NCBI RefSeq assembly: GCF_000003605.2
Contig: NW_003131865.1
Span: 294,679 to 317,289, forward strand
Direction: 5' to 3'
Length of the DNA stretch: 22,611 bases
DNA from: Saccoglossus kowalevskii
Taxonomy: Eukaryota > Hemichordata > Enteropneusta > Harrimaniidae
Below, in pieces: positions 20,031 to 22,611 of this stretch (positions are counted from its first letter, which is position 1; every line of letters begins with the position of its first letter). The notes under the pieces are model-generated. The model saw only the letters and a list, made by a program, of their open reading frames with translations, searched no databases and was not told the DNA's origin. Made by a program: the position numbers and the translations under genes.

Positions 20031-20120
20031 TGTCCCTTGGTGGCCGAGGGGAAGACGTGTAGTGGCGTGAAGCTAGGCGATTTGGTGCCGTACGCGAGCT
20101 CCGGTTCGAGTCACGCACGC
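20031..20120 (+). mobile_element. tRNA-derived SINE-like sequence (Leu/Ser-type head)
   Basis: A type II tRNA-like A box TGGCCGAGGGG (20041-20051) and B box GGTTCGAGTC (20103-20112) are spaced 62 bp start to start, a little more than in a typical tRNA-Leu. The T-stem does not pair properly (at least three mismatches) and no acceptor stem is seen, so it is not a working tRNA gene. A SINE head or decayed tRNA pseudogene fits better. Confidence 0.5.
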
Positions 20121-21478
20121 AGTACGTATTTACTATAATTAGACATAGTCTTTACCTTGCCGTTTATTCGGTGTTATTTGCTTAAGTTGTTCGCAGGCAT
20201 TCAAACTAATAAATAGGGGCAGACAATGTATCACAATTTTTGTTTCAAATTGTCACGTAATTATTGACTTAGAAGGTCCGCTAGTACCTTCCATGCTTAG
20301 AACTTATATCATGCAAAATATTTGTTTGCAAAAATACTTTCTGAAACATTCCATCAACTTCCGTATTAAAGGGGTATTTCTAAAAAAAAAAATACATAGC
20401 ATTCACCAGTAATTTGCGACAACCATAAATATCCATCTCATTACACATAATTTGTTCATTCTATGATGTAACTAGACGAAATTTTGAAATATGATGGGAT
20501 TTAGTCCATTGGAAACTAATAGTAAAAAATCACAATTTTTATGGATGTTGGCCTTTTATTTGCGCGACAAGTAGAGTGACCATATATTTTCTCTGGATTT
20601 TGTGAACACTGAGCAGCATACACAAACCATAATGTAAATGTCAACAACACTAAACATCTATGATAGCCATTTAAATCGTAATAGTGCAAACAAGAATTTG
20701 ACATCATCCGTGTCTGACCATGAATTGCTTTGCCCAACTTACAATATTATAACAACGTGTTATATTATTTTGAAGGTAGATTATGCATTTCCCATGTTGC
20801 ATGAATATAACATGTGATGCACCAATGTATTGTACTGTAAACACGTAACTCCTTAAGTTGCGACAATTCCATTGTCATGTCATTTTGGATGTGTTTAAAT
20901 TGTAAAAATGTTCAATCATTGATAAATAAATTACGAAGAGCAAATAAACAACAAACTTTGAAACTTTGAATCGCAGGGAATAATTTAGCAAAATTTGAGA
21001 AAATTCCTGCGTTGTATTTAAAGTTATATATTTACACTGTTATATTTTATTAAAGTTTTGCTGTTGATTTACCTCAGAATTTCCATTACGTGTTTCGAAC
21101 TCGCATCGTGATTCGAAAGGGGGGGGGTGTTGTCTAGTGTAATATGCGAAACTCGGGTAGATTGGAGGCTGCGATAATAGATTTTTCATGTATAATAAAA
21201 CGTGGAACCCTTTTTCCAAATCTCCTAAAACCAGACCATTGAATATACGCTTCCGATAGGTAATGGTGGCGTCAAGATACTTTTTTAGTTATGGGTAAAA
21301 AAAGTTCGTGTCAGATACCAAGGTCGTTACACTCCATTGACAGTGTATTTTTTCGTTGGCAACCACTCATGTCAGTCTTAGGACGGTCACAGTTGTTAGA
21401 CACCGTGACTGTTATACTACAATTGGCCAATAACAACCACCAAGATTCCAAATCAACAGAAAAAATAAATAAACTGAC

Positions 21479-21786
21479 GATAACTCACTACTCGTTAAAT
21501 ACTAGTATCTCCCAATTACAAGTATTACGAGTTAGATATATCGTTATTACAAGCAAGTCCAACTATACAGGGCTTATTTTACTGTGAATCGAAAGTATCT
21601 CATTATTACAAGTTGGTATCGGTATTGTTATGCCTATCGTGATACAATTTAGTATTTCATTATTACCTGTTAGTAACTCATTGTACGAGTTAGATACCTC
21701 ATTACGAATTCAAATCTCGCTTTAACGAATTAATATGTCATTATTACCCGCTTGTAACTCATTACAAATTAGTATCTCGCTATAAG
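21479..21786. repeat. Decayed tandem array of a ~20 bp unit (TAGTATCTCATTATTACAAG-like)
   Basis: Variants of TAGTATCTC, TCATTATTAC, AACTCATTACAA and ACGAGTTAGATA recur throughout, with irregular spacing and many substitutions. Best copies are near 21504, 21595, 21652, 21690 and 21770. It has no coding signal and looks like an old degenerate minisatellite. Confidence 0.5.
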
Positions 21787-22611
21787 TAGTATGCTAATTA
21801 ATATACCCGATTTCCAATACCAAAATCATTGTATGAACGAATCTTTGAGTATCTTCAATGGTCTCCACAAGTAAAAAATAATGCTGGTGGCACTGTACAG
21901 AATGACATAGTGTTCCCATGACCTGTTCTGGTGCAGCCGAGTGTCAGTCTCATTGAATGCTTATACCTGTTGATGCAGCAAATCATGTCCTTATTAAGAC
22001 ACAAATCCAATTACCATGAAGATATTTTTAGATGTTGTACTGAAGCCTTGGCACTTATTTACCACATACGATATTTAGCACGCAAGTACATAGGATTACA
22101 TAGAAAATGTACAATTGATACTACCGGCACTACCATATGATTGAAATTTAGATAATTTAATATAAAGATTTAGGAGAAATGTAGCAATAATAATAATTGC
22201 AGAGGCTTCTGTTCCATAGAATTTAGTTCTCAGAAACTTCTTCAAATAAATAAAATATTTATCAGCAAAGTTCAATGGTTTACATGATCCTGTGTTTTTA
22301 CCATTGAACAGAATGTTTACGAGTTGAAAATGTAATAGCTGCATTACAAGACAATCACTTATCAGAATAGGTCTACTCAGGGAACTTCACTGATATCTAA
22401 GCTCAGCAATAAGACTATCAGCAAGTGGGTTTACCTTGTGCGTTTTACATACAAATATCATACATATTGTGACGTTAAATGCGGGGGGGGGGCCTTTATG
22501 GTGCTACACCGTATTCAGGATCGGGGAGTTTGTCTTTAATACCGGTCTAATAGTCTTTGTCTTTGGTAGCGTGCTTATCTAATAAGTCTCCTCCCTCTCA
22601 GCTCGTCCGCT

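Larger units (their letters stand above)
19369..22611. other. Upstream intergenic region with no supported gene
   Basis: Open stretches on both strands are short and AT-rich, and none resembles a known protein. The region contains an 8 bp inverted repeat with a 3-base loop (19934-19952), a tRNA-derived SINE-like segment, decayed tandem repeats (about 21479-21786), G runs (21119-21127 and 22483-22492) and otherwise plain sequence. A divergent upstream gene was looked for and not found. Confidence 0.6.

Noticed and set aside
20031-20120. Functional tRNA gene
   Set aside because: The T-stem has at least three mismatches and no acceptor stem pairs, so only the A and B boxes remain.
20516-20737. 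Minus-strand open frame with a signal-peptide-like segment
   Set aside because: Short and AT-rich, with no similarity that I recognise and no supporting splice or promoter signals. Chance is the simpler explanation.
21291-21587. Plus-strand 98-residue open frame
   Set aside because: It runs into the degenerate tandem array and its composition follows the repeat.
21931-22140. Plus-strand 69-residue open frame with a somewhat protein-like composition
   Set aside because: It starts at GTG just after a stop, has no recognised motif and no splice partners, so it is not supported as a gene.

Overview
The window is AT-rich animal DNA with one interrupted gene and no bacterial features. Sixteen GT-AG exons on the minus strand join into one uninterrupted frame of 1,066 codons plus one base. 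The product is the N-terminal tail of an axonemal outer-arm dynein heavy chain of the DNAH5/DNAH8 (gamma-type) class. The motile-cilium gene, the AT-rich introns, the frequent TACCGGTA palindromes and two copies of an element resembling the pearl/HINE elements of bivalves suggest a marine invertebrate, possibly a mollusc or other lophotrochozoan. The species call is tentative.

Layout from right to left, which is the direction of transcription. About 19.37-22.61 kb is non-coding upstream DNA. It holds a tRNA-derived SINE-like sequence near 20.03-20.12 kb, a decayed tandem array near 21.48-21.79 kb and several G runs. A promoter region lies at about 19.07-19.36 kb, with a YY1-like initiator motif, a CCAAT box and a forkhead site next to an RFX X-box-like site. 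The ATG is at 19068, in strong Kozak context, with an in-frame stop 9 codons upstream. Intron 1 (6.0 kb) contains several short repeats and a second forkhead plus X-box pair at 15147-15168. Exons 2-16 lie between 12903 and 943. Intron 2 contains a complete ~580 bp pearl/HINE-like element, and intron 16, at the left edge, contains the 3' part of a second copy. The gene continues past the left edge: the linker, AAA motor, stalk and microtubule-binding domain are all outside the window.

The encoded part comprises a charged N-terminal extension, a conserved N-terminal segment and the DHC_N1 tail region. In this family the tail carries heavy-chain association and the binding of intermediate chains and docking partners at the base of the outer arm. 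The most informative observation beyond the gene is the set of RFX X-box-like sites, two of them within about 15 bp of a forkhead (FOXJ1-type) site. This is the regulatory logic expected for a motile-cilium gene. I found no clearly novel multi-gene system.
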